From Bacteriovoracaceae bacterium (lineage in GTDB: Bacteria > Bdellovibrionota > Bacteriovoracia > Bacteriovoracales > Bacteriovoracaceae): a DNA stretch of 48,422 nt. This document shows positions 8,293-15,587 of this stretch, piece after piece. The stretch spans positions 1 to 48,422 of the forward strand of contig JADHTQ010000034.1 of assembly GCA_016784965.1 (NCBI GenBank), read 5' to 3'. A program made the translations under genes and the position numbers. Positions within the stretch are counted from its first letter, which is position 1. Each line of letters opens with the position of its first letter. Below the pieces are notes generated by a model, which saw only the letters and a program-made list of their open reading frames with translations, did no database searches and was not told where the DNA came from.

Positions 8293-8859
8293 CTATTGCA
8301 TCTTCTTAAGTTGCTTGACCATATGCTTGAACTCGGGGGTGTCGGCGCGCTTTAGAAGATGAAACAGTAGGGTTTCGGTATTTAAAATATGAGCACCGGC
8401 CTGCCTCATCAGCTCAAGCCCATTTTCCCATTTAAGTTTTGTAGTAGACAGTACGGCATCTTTTAAAACGATTACGATATATCCTTGATCTAGTAAATCT
8501 AAGGTAGTTTGCAAAACACAAATTTGGGTTTCAAGCCCTGTCACCACCACTATGGGCCTGGAGTTATTTTTTAAGTTTTGCTGAAATTGCTCATCCCCAC
8601 AACAACTAAAAGTGATCTTATCAGTAAAAACCGGGGCATCTCCCCACGCTTTTAACACTTCTGAGTCAGTATCCCCTAGACCTTTTTTGTAGTGTTCAGT
8701 GCCAATCATTGGCACTTCCAATTTTTTAAACATTTCAATCAGCAGTAGGATGTTTTTGTGAGCATCTTTTACAATAGATTTTTTTAGAATTTTAAAAAAG
8801 CTTTGTTGATAATCAATCAACAAAAAAAGTACATTTTCCGGTGTCAGTTTTTTCCACAT
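8293..8859 (-). CDS. Isochorismatase-family cysteine hydrolase
   Basis: The 188-residue protein has the family catalytic triad Asp16 (LLIDYQQ), Lys81 (TDKITF) and Cys114 (ETQICV), and the TEHYKKGLG segment found in YcaC-like members. Enzymes of this family hydrolyse C-N amide bonds such as N-carbamoyl compounds, ureidoacrylate or nicotinamide. The ATG at 8859 with AAGGAG upstream is preferred over an in-frame codon at 8895. It is the first gene of the seven-gene operon. A role removing ammonia from an amide intermediate such as an oxamate-like product is plausible but not shown. Confidence 0.9.
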   Translation of the reverse strand: MWKKLTPENVLFLLIDYQQSFFKILKKSIVKDAHKNILLLIEMFKKLEVPMIGTEHYKKGLGDTDSEVLKAWGDAPVFTDKITFSCCGDEQFQQNLKNNSRPIVVVTGLETQICVLQTTLDLLDQGYIVIVLKDAVLSTTKLKWENGLELMRQAGAHILNTETLLFHLLKRADTPEFKHMVKQLKKMQ

Positions 8860-8949
8860 ATCTTTCTCCTTCAAGTAAAGGGTACTCCTATCCATTTAGG
8901 TAAAAGAGATATCCTCCCAAATATAGGCGAAAATTGGAAGTGAATTCTT

Positions 8950-8986
8950 GGGGGGGCACCGCAGCACAGGTGGCAGCTATCCCCCC
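8950..8986. other. GC-rich hairpin with seven-G and six-C arms downstream of the first HNH gene
   Basis: A run of seven G at 8950-8956 faces six C at 8981-8986, with CACC and GGTG as an inner stem. It overlaps the end of the HNH gene. No T-tract follows, so it is not a canonical intrinsic terminator, but it could slow polymerase or protect the HNH transcript end before the operon start at 8859. Confidence 0.4.
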
Positions 8987-9888
8987 GGCGCAATAAACGA
9001 ATATTGAGGGCCAGCACTCGTTTGTTCTAAATAATAATTTACGCTCTTTGGCAATGTAACACTGTCTCCCTGCAACATTTTTTGTACACCCAGCACTTTA
9101 ACAGCTGCTCTAGCATTGCACCCAAAACACAATTTTCTGATATTTTCTTTAGAGCTATCACCACCTTTGGAGATAGGCCTTAAATGATCGTACTGCAAAT
9201 TTGTTCTGCTTTGACATCGCTTCCCAGAAATTGGAGAAATACCTTCGCATCTATTTTGGGCCCTTTTATCTACATGCTCTTTGACAACTCTCGTGATATA
9301 TCTTTGATTCTTAGAGTGTTTAGTTGATCTGCGCTTATCTTTGGCCTTTTTGTTTTGTTCAATATGTCGGTCTATCAAAGACTCGATAATCTCCAGCTCA
9401 GTGCAGCCTTCAAAGTCATCACTTATGTTTTCAAGCTTTCTTAATAGATGCTCAGGGAGTGTAATGTTCAACGATCGAGGCAGAGGATTATCGGCCAAAA
9501 AATTTAAAATATCTTTTGCCTGTCTACTAGATTTACCACAAACTTTTTTTACAACATCGTCTTTGTTTTGTTGTTTATTATTTTTAAAAAATGAATAGAG
9601 AGAGGCAGCCGTTGTCAGGCTCAGACTGCCATCTTGAATTTTTTCTTTGATGATGGGAGAGGCCTTAAAGGCCCGGACAACCTTCACGCGAACTGCTGCT
9701 TCACAGTCTGAATACTTAAGAATTCTCGTACAAAATTTATATAGAGATGGCACACCGTGATCAATAAAAACTTTTCGTCGATCGATCTCCTCGAGGTAAC
9801 TTAAAACTTCTGAAGCGATAAGTTTTTCCTCTTTAACTTTTTTTACTACCTGTACAATAAGCTCTTTATCACTAAGTGTATTAATCAT
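8977..9888 (-). CDS. HNH endonuclease-type protein, copy 1
   Basis: The 303-residue protein has an N-terminal helical region that resembles the DUF222-type segment of actinobacterial 13E12 repeat proteins (KFCTRILKYS, then SPIIKEKIQDGSLSLTTAAS), a basic linker, and a C-terminal HNH domain. In the HNH part, CEGISPISGKRC and LCFGC give four zinc-type cysteines and YDHLRPIS-GG-EN gives the catalytic His and Asn. The ATG at 9888 follows GGAGG and is preferred over the longer frame. A paralogue of identical length is at 41318-42229, about two-thirds identical by eye. No methyltransferase or other restriction partner is near. DNA cleavage is inferred from the motif; the biological role is unknown. 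Confidence 0.85.
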   Translation of the reverse strand: MINTLSDKELIVQVVKKVKEEKLIASEVLSYLEEIDRRKVFIDHGVPSLYKFCTRILKYSDCEAAVRVKVVRAFKASPIIKEKIQDGSLSLTTAASLYSFFKNNKQQNKDDVVKKVCGKSSRQAKDILNFLADNPLPRSLNITLPEHLLRKLENISDDFEGCTELEIIESLIDRHIEQNKKAKDKRRSTKHSKNQRYITRVVKEHVDKRAQNRCEGISPISGKRCQSRTNLQYDHLRPISKGGDSSKENIRKLCFGCNARAAVKVLGVQKMLQGDSVTLPKSVNYYLEQTSAGPQYSFIAPGG

Positions 9889-10198
9889 TTTTTCCTCCAA
9901 AGTTTCATAAAAAAAAACTAACACAATTGTGATCAATTGACTAATGTAAGAAAATGCCAAAAGACCCTTCAGAAGCCGGGCAAGGCTTATGAAACAGCTC
10001 TTGTTAGTAGCACAATAGCCTCTATTTGGGCCACTACTTTAAAGAAGTGAAAAAGTTGTTATTTTTTTCATTTTGGAAGCTTCTAAGACGTTAAAAGACC
10101 TCAGTATTTTTGTAAAAAAAAACTGTCATCAGCAAATTTGTGCTATCTACACTAAAATGCTCATTGCCATTTTGCATAATAAGTACTAAACAGTGCGG
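9889..10198. other. Divergent intergenic region between HNH copy 1 and the YiiX-like gene
   Basis: These 310 bases hold the leader of the HNH gene with CAATTG twice (9924-9929 and 9934-9939), the shared 20-base element at 9939-9958, a short hairpin AAGCC/GGCTT at 9973-9988, and an A/T-rich hairpin at about 10047-10071. No further open frame with a ribosome binding site is seen, and no convincing promoter for the plus-strand gene. Confidence 0.4.
9939..9958 (-). promoter_or_regulatory. 20-base element shared by both HNH gene copies, site 1
   Basis: Read on the minus strand this is GGCA followed by TTTTCTTACATTAGTC, lying 50 bases upstream of the HNH start at 9888. The same 20 bases with one change occur 53 bases upstream of the other HNH gene (42283-42302), while flanking DNA differs. 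It contains CTTACA, a possible -35 box. It is probably a promoter or operator shared by the family. Confidence 0.6.
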
Positions 10199-10831
10199 AT
10201 GAAACGGACAATAATCTATTATATTTTTGTAATTTTACTACTGATACCTATGGCGGTGCGGGCACTAGAGCTTAGACCTGGTGATATAATCTTAAAATCG
10301 CTGCCGTGTTATTCCTGTTCCATTATTGAGAGTGAGTCGGAGAGTTCATTTTCTCATTCGGGGCTTCTGATTAAAAATGAGCAAGATGAATTGGTAGTAG
10401 CTGAAGCTCTCGGAAAGGTCAGGACACAGACTATCGAAGATTTTTTAGATCAGTCGGCCCAAAATAAACAGATCGTTGTTGTGAGGTCAATTGAACTTGC
10501 GCAAATCTACCAAAGAAGTAAGCAGCAGTTTAAAAAAATTAGCGATACTTTGACCAACTTGTTTTACACACACTACAATCAACTTCCATTTGACTCACGC
10601 TACCTGTGGGATAATTTCTCTGAGAGCGGCCAGGAGCTTTTGTACTGCTCGGAGATGATCACTAAACTATTAAACAGGGTATTGACCAAAAAAATCAGGC
10701 CAACTCCGATGAGTTTTGATAGAAATTGGCAATATTGGTATGAATACTTTGATGGAGATGTCCCTCAAGGTAAATTGGGCAACTCCCCTTCGGATTTTGT
10801 TAATCCTGAGCTCTTTTTTCGACTGAATTAA
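10199..10831 (+). CDS. YiiX/YebB-like permuted papain-fold amidase, exported
   Basis: The 210-residue protein starts with a signal peptide (IIYYIFVILLLIPMAVRA) and continues with LRPGDIIL, the usual opening of YiiX-like proteins of the NlpC/P60 superfamily. The circularly permuted catalytic pair is His near residue 52 (FSHSGLL) and Cys near residue 148 (LYCSEM). Known relatives hydrolyse amide or ester bonds, often in cell wall or lipoprotein substrates, and the signal peptide puts this one in the periplasm. A GTG at 10193 is also possible as start; neither codon has a good ribosome binding site. It is monocistronic and converges with the broken lipoprotein gene. Confidence 0.85.
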   Translation: MKRTIIYYIFVILLLIPMAVRALELRPGDIILKSLPCYSCSIIESESESSFSHSGLLIKNEQDELVVAEALGKVRTQTIEDFLDQSAQNKQIVVVRSIELAQIYQRSKQQFKKISDTLTNLFYTHYNQLPFDSRYLWDNFSESGQELLYCSEMITKLLNRVLTKKIRPTPMSFDRNWQYWYEYFDGDVPQGKLGNSPSDFVNPELFFRLN

Positions 10832-10849
10832 ATATATTTAGTATTATAT

Positions 10850-11091
10850 TTAGTATCGACGAATTGGCATTTCTAAAGACTTTCGATGGTCATAATGAAG
10901 CATACTTTCACTGGCAACTTTATTGCAATCACAAATAGTGCATCCATCGATATTTATGTAGCATTTGTAGATATCGTCAGTGTCACATACAGGCTGATAT
11001 GGACATTTTGCCCACGATGATGATGCTTGATACTGTTGATGTGAGCATCCTACCAGCAATACCAATAGGAGGCATTTTTAAACGCAGTCAT
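10850..11091 (-). pseudogene. Small Cys-rich lipoprotein with a frameshift in its signal peptide
   Basis: The frame 10850-11065 encodes SCL-type features: LLVGC followed by a mature part with seven further cysteines (for example CPYQPVC and CTICDC). The lipobox is intact but nothing supplies the start of the signal peptide in this frame, which runs into TAA just upstream and would need a TTG start. An ATG at 11091, with GGAG upstream, opens a frame that ends after 13 codons. If the A5 run (minus strand, 11079-11075) were A6, the two frames would join to MTAFKKCLLLVLLVGCS, a textbook lipoprotein start. It is thus a fresh pseudogene, a homopolymer sequencing error or a site of slippage. Confidence 0.6.
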
Positions 11092-11197
11092 CTTAAACTA
11101 TCTCCAATAAAGTTGACCAAACAACTCGTGTAGTAAAATACGACCTTTTTGTATCAGAATCATATGAAAAAAGATAAGATACCTTAATATTATATAG

Positions 11198-11203
11198 TAT
11201 AAT
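11198..11203 (+). promoter_or_regulatory. Candidate -10 box for the SPFH operon
   Basis: TATAAT lies 40 bases upstream of the SPFH gene start in very AT-rich DNA. No good -35 hexamer stands at 16-18 bases upstream, so the assignment is weak. Confidence 0.3.
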
Positions 11204-11242
11204 TTTTTTTTAAAATTAAAAATATATAAAAAAGGATTTGAT

Positions 11243-12349
11243 ATGGGCCTATTTGACAAAATGAAGGGTGAGTTAATAGATATAATTGAGTGGACCGATA
11301 AGGAACCAGAGCTGTTGGTACATCGCTTTATTCGCTACCAAAACGAGATAAAGATGGGGGCCAAGCTCATTGTAAGGCCTGGGCAGCGGGCGCTATTTGT
11401 GCGCGAGGGTAAATTGGCCGATCTTTTTGGGCCTGGAACTCACACTTTGCAGACCAAAAACTTGCCCATTATGTCAACCCTGTCTGGTTGGAAACATGGA
11501 TTTAATTCACCCTTTAAGGCGGAGGTGTACTTTGTCGATACCACCGAGCAGTTGGATAGAAAGTGGGGAACTCCAAATCCGGTTATGTTGCGCGATCTGG
11601 ACTTTGGAATAGTAAGGCTTCGCTGTCGAGGAAATTACTCTTACAAAATAAGTGATAAGGCCAAGCTTTTATCGAGATTTGTGGGGGCCGGTGAAAAGTT
11701 TTATGCCGACGCCATTGAGGGGCAGATTAAAACGAAAGTAGTGTCATCATTTTCAGATGCCATCGGAGAGCTTAAAATTCCGGCCTTAGAGCTTGCCGCT
11801 CAATACGATGAAATTAGCAGTTGTGTGAAAGATAAGCTGGTTGTCCACTTTACACGCCTAGGCCTTGATCTACTCTCTTTTACTCTAGAAAATATTAGTC
11901 TACCTGAAGCCGTAGAAAAGGCCATGGACGAGCGAGCTTCCATGGGAGCTGTGGGAAATATGAATCAATACTCACAATTTCAACAGGCCAAGGCCTTGCG
12001 AGACGCCGCCTCTAACCAGGGCGGGGCAGGTTCTATGATGGGTATGATGGTAGGAGGACAGCTTGGTGGTGCGGTTTCTGGGGGACATGCCAGTAATGCT
12101 GCTCCAAAAGTAGTTGTAAAATGTCCAAAGTGTAATGCTCAATCACCTGAAGGCTCAAAGTTTTGTGCTAGTTGTGGCGGGCAGCTTGCCTCTGATCTTG
12201 TAAATTGTATAAAATGTAAAAGCTCAATTCCAAAAAATACAAAGTTTTGTCCCGAGTGTGGATCACCTCAGGAAGTAAAATGTAGTGGATGCAACATTGT
12301 TCTAGAAGCTGGGGCCAAGTTTTGTCCAGAATGTGGGGCCAAACAATAA
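11243..12349 (+). CDS. SPFH/band-7 protein with three C-terminal zinc ribbons
   Basis: The 368-residue protein has an SPFH (band 7, 'virion core protein' type) domain at about residues 25-235 (IVRPGQRALFVREGKL, FGPGTHTL), a Gly/Met-rich linker (GGAGSMMGMMVGG) and three zinc ribbons from residue 293: CPKC/CASC, CIKC/CPEC and CSGC/CPEC. SPFH proteins form membrane-associated oligomers that organise membrane patches. The architecture resembles Bacillus YdjI, which is encoded beside a PspA homologue, but no PspA is here. AAAGGA precedes the ATG. It heads a three-gene unit with the Tim44/TerB protein 32 bases downstream, which also has zinc ribbons, so the two products probably interact. Confidence 0.88.
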   Translation: MGLFDKMKGELIDIIEWTDKEPELLVHRFIRYQNEIKMGAKLIVRPGQRALFVREGKLADLFGPGTHTLQTKNLPIMSTLSGWKHGFNSPFKAEVYFVDTTEQLDRKWGTPNPVMLRDLDFGIVRLRCRGNYSYKISDKAKLLSRFVGAGEKFYADAIEGQIKTKVVSSFSDAIGELKIPALELAAQYDEISSCVKDKLVVHFTRLGLDLLSFTLENISLPEAVEKAMDERASMGAVGNMNQYSQFQQAKALRDAASNQGGAGSMMGMMVGGQLGGAVSGGHASNAAPKVVVKCPKCNAQSPEGSKFCASCGGQLASDLVNCIKCKSSIPKNTKFCPECGSPQEVKCSGCNIVLEAGAKFCPECGAKQ

Positions 12350-12381
12350 TGCCTAATAAATTTTAATCACTAGAGTAATTT

Positions 12382-14367
12382 ATGAAAAAATATCAAAAGA
12401 CTTTAATTAAGTATCTCCCCTTAATTAGTTTTGTCTCATTTATCTGCTACATCGTTTGTATCGAAGTACTTTTTGCTCGCACTGGAGGCGGAGGCGGCTT
12501 TAGTGGTGGGGGAGGTCGCAGTGGTGGAGGCTTTGGTGGTGGTAGCGGTGGGGGCGGCGGCGGCGCTGAGATCATCTATTTAGCAATGCATCTGATACGA
12601 GGACTTATTTATTTGTGTCTCCACAGACCTCTAATAGGTATTCCTCTAACTATATTTGTAATTTATGTTGCCAACAAGATGATGAAGCTATCTGCTTCTG
12701 GGTATCAGTCCAAGATGATTTCTCGGTACGGCAAAATGCAAACGAAGCTAGAGCAAGTGGCGCAATTTACCAAAATTAAAAAAAGAGATCCAGCATTTGA
12801 TGAGCTTGCATTTGTTCGAAATATCATCAAAGGATTTGTAAAAATTCAAAATGCTTGGGGCAAAGAAAACCTAAAAGCTGTACGAACTTTGATGTCAGAT
12901 GGGGCCTATGAAAGGCTATCTACCAATTTACAAATGAATCGAGCAAGCCTCAGTGTTAATAAAATGGAGAACTTAAAAGTAATTGATGCTCAAATTGCTG
13001 CAGTTAAATGTGGCAAACATTTTGATACCATCCATGTTGCCATCACAGCTTCAGCTAACGATTATCATATAAACCCCAAAACCAACAAGAAAAACTATCA
13101 ATTTGATGAACCTATATTTACAGAGTTTTGGTCTTATATAAGGCGCCCTGGAGCTAAAACTCTAAATAAAAAAGGGCCAGTTGATGGCTTTTGTCCCAAT
13201 TGTGGAAATCCGCTTGCGCTTTCTGATAAGGTTCAGTGTGATTCATGTAAAGCAGTAATTACTAGTGGGGAATATGATTGGGTGTTATCGGAGATTACTC
13301 AAGATAGTGTCTTTGGTGGTGAGCGCGACAGACAGATTACAGGTCTTGGGCAGTTGATGGAAAAAGATGAAGAATTTAATGTCCAACATATGGAAGATCG
13401 CGCCACCGTTGCCTTTTGGCGCTACCATGCGGCCCAATTTTTTGCCGATAAAAAATACATTGTTAAATTGGCCACTTCTAGCTTTGTCAAAAAAGTTGCC
13501 TTTGAATTTCAAAGTGACAACAAAGGCAGAAGAACTTTTTATAAGGATGTGGCAGTCGGTGCAGTCGACGTTTTAGGTTTCGAGCTTGTCCAAGGAAATG
13601 ATGGATTTGATAAATGTAGCGTAATTGTTACTTGGTCAGGACATCTTGAAACCAAACCCTTAAACCAGGAGTTGATTCCAGATTTTGATAAATCAAGTTT
13701 GAAAAAGTCACTACTTATATTTATTAGGCACACCGGCCAGTCATCCTCACTAAAAAAATCCCTGTCTGCCAATCATTGTTTTGGTTGTGGTGCTCCTGAG
13801 ATGATTTCAGATAGTCCAAGTTGTGAATACTGTGGGCGTGCACTTAACGATGGACATGGCGACTGGGTGCTGTCAGATGTACAACCATATTCGCTAAGTA
13901 GGGGGACCCGGGTTACAAGGTCAACTGCAGCGCCTACTGCTGCTGCTGCTTCATCTTCTGCACTTGCCCCTGATGATTTAGTCACTGCTTTGATCTGTCT
14001 TGCCATGGCAGATGGTAATATTGATGAAAAGGAAAAAAATATTATTCGTGATGTGGCCAAAAAGAGCAATATAAGTAGGCAAAAGTTAAAACAATTAGTA
14101 GCTAGGGCCCGCAGTGAAGAAGATTTTACTTTGCAAGTAGCGCAAGGGGCTGCCCTGCATGAGTTAATGGGGCAACTGGTTGATGTTTGTTTGGCAGACG
14201 GTCGTGTTTGCTCTTCTGAGCGTAGATTGTTAAAGAAGATGGTAAAGCAACACAATATAACTGACATTGACATTAACCAAATGATAAAACAAAAAAAGCG
14301 CAATTTGTTTAAAGAGAAAAAGGCACAGTACAAACAGACCAAACGGGAACTTAAGAGTTTAAAATAA
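12382..14367 (+). CDS. Membrane protein with two Tim44-like/zinc-ribbon units and TerB domain
   Basis: The 661-residue protein has an N-terminal membrane segment (LISFVSFICYIVCIEVLFA), a Gly-rich stretch (residues about 33-60), a second hydrophobic segment, then two similar units. Each unit has a Tim44-like alpha/beta domain, a zinc ribbon (CPNCG-CDSC near 270-285; CFGCG-CEYC near 466-482) and the sequence DWVLS followed by E or D. A TerB-like helical domain occupies about 530-630 (LICLAMADGNIDEKE, VCLADGRVCSSE). Relatives are uncharacterised membrane proteins; TerB occurs in envelope and metal stress systems. Its gene lies in the same direction between the SPFH gene and a small tail-anchored protein gene. 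Function is unknown. Confidence 0.85.
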   Translation: MKKYQKTLIKYLPLISFVSFICYIVCIEVLFARTGGGGGFSGGGGRSGGGFGGGSGGGGGGAEIIYLAMHLIRGLIYLCLHRPLIGIPLTIFVIYVANKMMKLSASGYQSKMISRYGKMQTKLEQVAQFTKIKKRDPAFDELAFVRNIIKGFVKIQNAWGKENLKAVRTLMSDGAYERLSTNLQMNRASLSVNKMENLKVIDAQIAAVKCGKHFDTIHVAITASANDYHINPKTNKKNYQFDEPIFTEFWSYIRRPGAKTLNKKGPVDGFCPNCGNPLALSDKVQCDSCKAVITSGEYDWVLSEITQDSVFGGERDRQITGLGQLMEKDEEFNVQHMEDRATVAFWRYHAAQFFADKKYIVKLATSSFVKKVAFEFQSDNKGRRTFYKDVAVGAVDVLGFELVQGNDGFDKCSVIVTWSGHLETKPLNQELIPDFDKSSLKKSLLIFIRHTGQSSSLKKSLSANHCFGCGAPEMISDSPSCEYCGRALNDGHGDWVLSDVQPYSLSRGTRVTRSTAAPTAAAASSSALAPDDLVTALICLAMADGNIDEKEKNIIRDVAKKSNISRQKLKQLVARARSEEDFTLQVAQGAALHELMGQLVDVCLADGRVCSSERRLLKKMVKQHNITDIDINQMIKQKKRNLFKEKKAQYKQTKRELKSLK

Positions 14368-14384
14368 ATATTTAGGAGTTTTGG

Positions 14385-14657
14385 ATGAGTGATTTAAATG
14401 ATGATGTAAAAGACAAGGTGGCCAAAGAGGTTTTTGAAGAAGAAAAGAAGATGAAAGAAGAAGTTGTTAAGGAGGAGTTTAATAAAAGCCTAAGTGAGAT
14501 GAGTGGTGTCCCAAAAGACAAAGTTGATGAAATCGCAACTGAGACTGAAATAAATGAAGTTACTACCAGGGCCTTTAAAAAGGGTGTGCTAATTGTAGGA
14601 ACTTTTGTTTTAGTGTTAGTAGTTTTATTTGCAATTATAATGAAAGTACTATTTTAA
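14385..14657 (+). CDS. Small charged protein with a C-terminal membrane anchor
   Basis: The 90-residue protein is a highly charged helix-forming region (EEEKKMKEEVVKEEF) followed by one membrane helix at residues 68-88 (GVLIVGTFVLVLVVLFAIIM). AGGAG is placed 6 bases before the ATG and the gap to the Tim44/TerB gene is 17 bases, so it is the third gene of that unit. It would sit in the membrane with its acidic domain in the cytoplasm, and could be an accessory partner of the larger proteins. I do not recognise a family. Confidence 0.75.
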   Translation: MSDLNDDVKDKVAKEVFEEEKKMKEEVVKEEFNKSLSEMSGVPKDKVDEIATETEINEVTTRAFKKGVLIVGTFVLVLVVLFAIIMKVLF

Positions 14658-14693
14658 AGATGCCAAACAATTTATTTTAAGTCGAGATGAGTG

Positions 14694-15587
14694 ATGAGAA
14701 ATGTTATCAACTTTAACCATTTAGAATGCTTTTTTTCATTGGCAAAAACCTTAAGTTTTTCTAAGACTGCCAAACAGTTGATGATTGCTCAACCTGCGGT
14801 TTCCAAGCAGATTAAAGCACTGGAAGCACAGTTTGGTATGCAGCTATTTTTGCGCACCAAACATATGGTCCAACTCACGGCCACAGGAAAGCAGCTGTAT
14901 GATAAAATCTATCCCCTTTATCACGAAATTAACAGCAGAGTCGAAGATATAACCTCAAGTGTAGGTAAAATTAAAGGAAAAATAACTTTTGGATGCTTGG
15001 AAGAAGTGGGGGAAAAAGTATTTATTCATGCCTTAAATGAATTCAAAAAACAAAATGAGCTAATTCAATTTGAGGTAAAGTTTTTAAAGGCCTTTGAGAT
15101 AGTTGAAGGGATAAAAAATGGGACCCTTAATTTGGGAATTGTTCCGGATAAGATTTTACAAGAAGAAATAAGAATTTACGAAATTCTAAAAGAAGAGATT
15201 ATTTTAACTACTAATGCCAAAAATGCCGCCAACAAAATTACTAAGGTTACTGACTTGCCCTTTGTGCTATATCGTGAAAATGATCCTCTAACCATGTTTT
15301 ACCTAAAAAAAGTCTACCCCAAAAGTAAACTTAACAAACTGAATGTCGAATTTAGTGTCAACTCCCACAAGGCAATGCTGGAGGTGCTTAAAACTCATGA
15401 TGTCTATGCCATCTTACCAACTCTTAGCATCCAAAATGAGCTTAAAAATAAAGAGCTAATAAATGTAGGAGTAAAAAACCTGGAGACTAAGCTTTATCTG
15501 ATTCATCTAGAGCAGGAGTATCTAGACAAAAAGGTTGAAGTTTTGCGCGACTTTATAAAAAGTTATGTCAAAGAACATTTTGCATGA
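14694..15587 (+). CDS. LysR-family transcriptional regulator
   Basis: The 297-residue protein has the N-terminal winged helix-turn-helix of LysR proteins (LECFFSLAKTLSFSKTAKQL, AQPAVSKQIKALE, GMQLFLRT) and a periplasmic-binding-protein-like effector domain from residue about 90 (GKITFGCLEE). A GTG at 14691 is an alternative start. The stop overlaps the ATG of the transporter gene by 4 bases (ATGA), so the regulator and transporter are co-transcribed, which differs from the usual divergent arrangement. It may control its own operon in response to the transported solute; the effector is unknown. Confidence 0.92.
   Translation: MRNVINFNHLECFFSLAKTLSFSKTAKQLMIAQPAVSKQIKALEAQFGMQLFLRTKHMVQLTATGKQLYDKIYPLYHEINSRVEDITSSVGKIKGKITFGCLEEVGEKVFIHALNEFKKQNELIQFEVKFLKAFEIVEGIKNGTLNLGIVPDKILQEEIRIYEILKEEIILTTNAKNAANKITKVTDLPFVLYRENDPLTMFYLKKVYPKSKLNKLNVEFSVNSHKAMLEVLKTHDVYAILPTLSIQNELKNKELINVGVKNLETKLYLIHLEQEYLDKKVEVLRDFIKSYVKEHFA

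Noticed and set aside
8977-9888. A restriction-modification system around the HNH gene
   Set aside because: No methyltransferase or specificity gene lies near either HNH copy, and the two copies are isolated genes in unlike contexts.
10047-10071. A/T-rich hairpin GTGAAAAA/TTTTTCAT as a terminator
   Set aside because: The stem is nearly all A-T pairs and no T-run follows beyond the stem itself.
12480-12565. The GGN-rich DNA stretch as a repeat array or CRISPR
   Set aside because: It encodes a Gly-rich linker in frame and lacks the uniform repeats and spacers of an array.
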